Below, piece after piece: positions 4,260-5,921 of a DNA stretch of 5,921 nucleotides; position 1 is the stretch's first letter; each line of letters opens with the position of its first letter. The DNA is taken from the NCBI GenBank assembly GCA_017984655.1, contig JAGNZB010000073.1, forward strand, positions 1-5,921. The letters are read 5' to 3'. The DNA is from Candidatus Altimarinota bacterium. GTDB lineage: Bacteria; Patescibacteriota; Gracilibacteria; RBG-16-42-10. The position numbers were made by a program, and so were the translations under genes. The notes beneath the pieces are model-generated. The model searched no databases. It had not been told where the DNA came from and saw only the letters and a program-made list of their open reading frames with translations.

Positions 4260-5452
4260 ATTCGATGTTGTTTCCTGCTAATCTAGATACTATCACTGGT
4301 CGCTTTGACCACTATCATGATGAGCATTATGGTGCTGTGATTGATCGCTATCGTGGGGCTCGTCCGCGCAAGTCAATCAGACGAGAGCATTCGCTTTTTT
4401 CTGATGACACTACCAAGTGGGCAGTCAATGTCTCCCGTGAGCAGAGTGTCTATGATGACATTGATCTGCCTGAAGGCTTTGGTGGTCTTAGTGGTACTAG
4501 TATTGCTGCTCACTGGGCTCGGGATCTCGTCTACAGTGATGGACCCTTTCTGTGGGCTCCACTCCATCGTTTGTTTGCCCATCATCTGCATACCGACAGT
4601 CTCTACCAGCAGCTACATCCGGATTGTCCGGCTCCTTTTGAGACTGGACTTTTTCTAGCAGCTCGAGAACAAGCAATGGCTCTGGCAGTAGAGCGGGCGG
4701 CGGGGAGAAATGAAATTCGCAATGTACTGATTCTTGCCGCTGGTACTACCGCGCTGCCCTTGGGATTAGTAGAGCTAGTGCCGGATATACAAGTGATCGC
4801 CACTGATCTGGCGCCAATGGCCGATAAGCAAAGACAGCTCAAGCACTTTGTTCGGCGGCATATGGATGATCTACGGCTCGATTTACCCCGCTTCAGAGAG
4901 GATCATCAGCGTCTAGTGGTGCAGCCCTTGGATATTTTTGACCAAGACCATTGGACAACTGTGACTCAGCGATTGCAACCAGGTGGTGTTGCTGTGGTTA
5001 GCGAAGGATTGATGCCTTATCTGTCTCTTGCTCAATGGCAGTTTGTGACTCGACAAGTCCGGTCTTTGTTAGCTGCTAGAGGGGGTATGTGGCTCACTGA
5101 TATTGCGACGCAGAACGGGATTGCTCGGACTACATTTACTGGGGATTCTGCGCGCCTACTGACACAGCTTTATCAGCGAGCTAGTGTGGATCCTACTAGT
5201 CTAGCATTTAAAAATGGCCATGCTTATGAAGAGTTTGTCAGGAATGAACACCTTAATAGTACTGATCTGTGTCTAACACTTGATCAGTACTGCGGTCCGA
5301 AGAGTGTACAGGACCCTGATCTGGACCAGCTCTGTACCATGCCAGCGTTGTATATACGTCAGCGCATGCACCGTATCTTGGCTCTGCCAATTGGTTTTGA
5401 GACTTTTGAAAAGATCATCACTGCACCTACCTGTAAGCAAATTACTTTATAA
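4256..5452 (+). CDS. SAM-dependent methyltransferase, leucine carboxyl methyltransferase (LCMT/Ppm)-like
   Basis: The 398-residue protein has a class I methyltransferase domain from about residue 128. Motif I is VLILAAGTTALPLGL (157-171), which binds S-adenosylmethionine. VIATDLAPMADKQ (180-192) supplies the acidic residue Asp184 for the ribose. PLDIFDQDHW (224-233) is the adenine-side motif. GGVAVVSEGLMPYLS (243-257) carries the EGLxxYL signature of the LCMT/Ppm family, which methylates carboxylates or small molecules. Motif I is loose: the usual GxG reads AAG, and the family's following Asp and Arg are absent. About 125 N-terminal residues (rich in His, Asp, Tyr and Arg) are extra compared with the usual 270-300 and may bind the substrate. 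The start is fixed by the ATGA overlap with the hydrolase stop. The pair probably acts on one ester substrate. Confidence 0.86.
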   Translation: MNSMLFPANLDTITGRFDHYHDEHYGAVIDRYRGARPRKSIRREHSLFSDDTTKWAVNVSREQSVYDDIDLPEGFGGLSGTSIAAHWARDLVYSDGPFLWAPLHRLFAHHLHTDSLYQQLHPDCPAPFETGLFLAAREQAMALAVERAAGRNEIRNVLILAAGTTALPLGLVELVPDIQVIATDLAPMADKQRQLKHFVRRHMDDLRLDLPRFREDHQRLVVQPLDIFDQDHWTTVTQRLQPGGVAVVSEGLMPYLSLAQWQFVTRQVRSLLAARGGMWLTDIATQNGIARTTFTGDSARLLTQLYQRASVDPTSLAFKNGHAYEEFVRNEHLNSTDLCLTLDQYCGPKSVQDPDLDQLCTMPALYIRQRMHRILALPIGFETFEKIITAPTCKQITL

Positions 5453-5464
5453 ACACCCATTCCC

Positions 5465-5494
5465 TTGTCAGTCATCATGCGACTTCGTTACTGT
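5465..5494 (+). promoter_or_regulatory. Weak possible promoter for the Nudix gene
   Basis: The 64-base gap before the Nudix gene contains TTGTCA (5465-5470), five of six matches to a -35, and TACTGT (5489-5494) 18 bp later, a poor -10. The gap also holds nested arms CCCAT/ATGGG (5456-5460 with 5495-5499) and CAGT/ACTG (5469-5472 with 5490-5493), too short to call a terminator. Read-through from the methyltransferase is equally possible. Confidence 0.2.
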
Positions 5495-5516
5495 ATGGGC
5501 AGTTAATTATTGCTTC

Positions 5517-5921
5517 ATGCAAGAATCTGTCGTGTTCTCAGGAAAAATTGGCGCTCTGGTCCATACGGTACAAGACGATGGGCGTGTTTTTGAACAGTAT
5601 CGACGATCACCTGGTGTCCGTCTGATCATTGTCTCACCTGAAGGTAAAATCTTGATTACCAAAGAAAAGAGACAAGAGACGAATTCAGTCGATCTTCGGC
5701 TGCCTGGGGGCAAAGTCTGTGATTCATTGGCGGCCTACATGGCCCTACGTGCTAGTGGTCAGGACATGATGCTGGCGGCAAAAGAGGCTGCTATCCAAGA
5801 AGCGAGAGAAGAGACTGGGCTTGCGATCAAGACCCCTCAGTTTGTCACCAAGGCAATTGATGGCGCTACGGTAGAATGGGATCTTTATTATTTCTTGGTA
5901 CGGGAGTATGAGGTGCTTGCT
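5517..5921 (+). CDS. Nudix hydrolase with enlarged Nudix box (partial, 3' end outside window)
   Basis: The first 135 residues are present and the frame is open to the window edge. A beta-rich N-terminus (GRVFEQYRRSPGVRLIIV, 22-39, and GKILITKEKRQ, 43-53) resembles ADP-sugar pyrophosphatases of the Nudix superfamily, which cleave nucleoside diphosphates linked to another group. The Nudix box is split. LPGGKV (62-67) is followed by about 15 extra residues, then KEAAIQEAREETGL (89-102). The metal-binding glutamates Glu95, Glu98 and Glu99 are kept, but the usual Arg before Glu95 is Gln94 and the usual Glu of Gx5E is missing or shifted. Similar inserted boxes occur in CPR Nudix proteins (from memory). 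ATG 5517 is the first in-frame ATG after the methyltransferase; no ribosome binding site is visible. The protein follows the hydrolase/methyltransferase pair after 64 bases. Confidence 0.85.
   Translation, partial: MQESVVFSGKIGALVHTVQDDGRVFEQYRRSPGVRLIIVSPEGKILITKEKRQETNSVDLRLPGGKVCDSLAAYMALRASGQDMMLAAKEAAIQEAREETGLAIKTPQFVTKAIDGATVEWDLYYFLVREYEVLA

Noticed and set aside
4603..4842. 79-codon minus-strand open frame inside the methyltransferase gene
   Set aside because: It is wholly antisense to a well-supported gene, has no recognisable protein pattern, and is Ser/Ala/Arg-rich as expected of a shadow frame.
5477..5506. Nine-codon open frame (MRLRYCMGS) as a leader peptide before the Nudix gene
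   Set aside because: No codon run, terminator/antiterminator pair or ribosome binding site supports attenuation, and such short frames are expected by chance.
5507..5713. 68-codon minus-strand open frame opposite the Nudix start
   Set aside because: The plus-strand frame shows clear Nudix features over the same bases; the antisense peptide shows nothing recognisable.
408..5921. Recoding of TGA as glycine, as in some CPR lineages
   Set aside because: No coding frame contains an internal TGA, and TGA ends the hydrolase gene exactly at an ATGA overlap with the next gene.

Overview
The window reads as part of a compact bacterial chromosome under the standard bacterial code: TGA works as a stop and no gene has an internal TGA. 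The best guess for the source is a Patescibacteria/CPR lineage (Saccharibacteria or a relative). This rests on remembered family resemblances: a TrmB-like regulator with a degenerate phospholipase-D-like C-terminus, a very short HAD-like protein with an FEHN motif, and a Nudix protein with an enlarged Nudix box. It also fits the small genes, short spacers and near absence of Shine-Dalgarno sequences. No database search was possible, so the phylum is an inference.

Layout. The tail of an unrecognised protein runs in from the left edge to 155. It is followed by a 252-base gene-poor stretch (156-407) that holds an imperfect 21-bp repeat, a cluster of inverted repeats and a short direct repeat. 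Two plus-strand genes follow: an unknown 149-aa protein (408-857) and a HAD-like protein with disrupted catalytic motifs (879-1265). They converge on a minus-strand block made of a truncated SDR-like Rossmann protein (1343-1879), a membrane-anchored protein with a two-cysteine C-terminal domain (1892-2635), and a TrmB-family transcription regulator (2728-3504). Divergent from the regulator is a plus-strand pair, an alpha/beta-hydrolase (3618-4259) and a large LCMT-like SAM methyltransferase (4256-5452), joined by an ATGA overlap. After a 64-base gap a Nudix hydrolase starts at 5517 and leaves the window.

Working together. The clearest unit is the divergent regulator/hydrolase/methyltransferase locus. 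The regulator's start region carries a 32-bp dyad that reaches from its start codon to its predicted -10 box, a good candidate autoregulatory operator. The fixed pairing of a serine hydrolase with a carboxyl-methyltransferase-like enzyme suggests an ester-forming and ester-cleaving pair, possibly controlled by the regulator; the substrate is unknown. The HAD-like and SDR-like proteins both lack canonical active-site residues and may not be ordinary enzymes.

Translation signals. Five of the genes are preceded directly by TTT-ATG and essentially none by a purine-rich ribosome binding site. That shared context was used to choose two ambiguous starts (879 rather than 870, and 3618 rather than GTG 3600).
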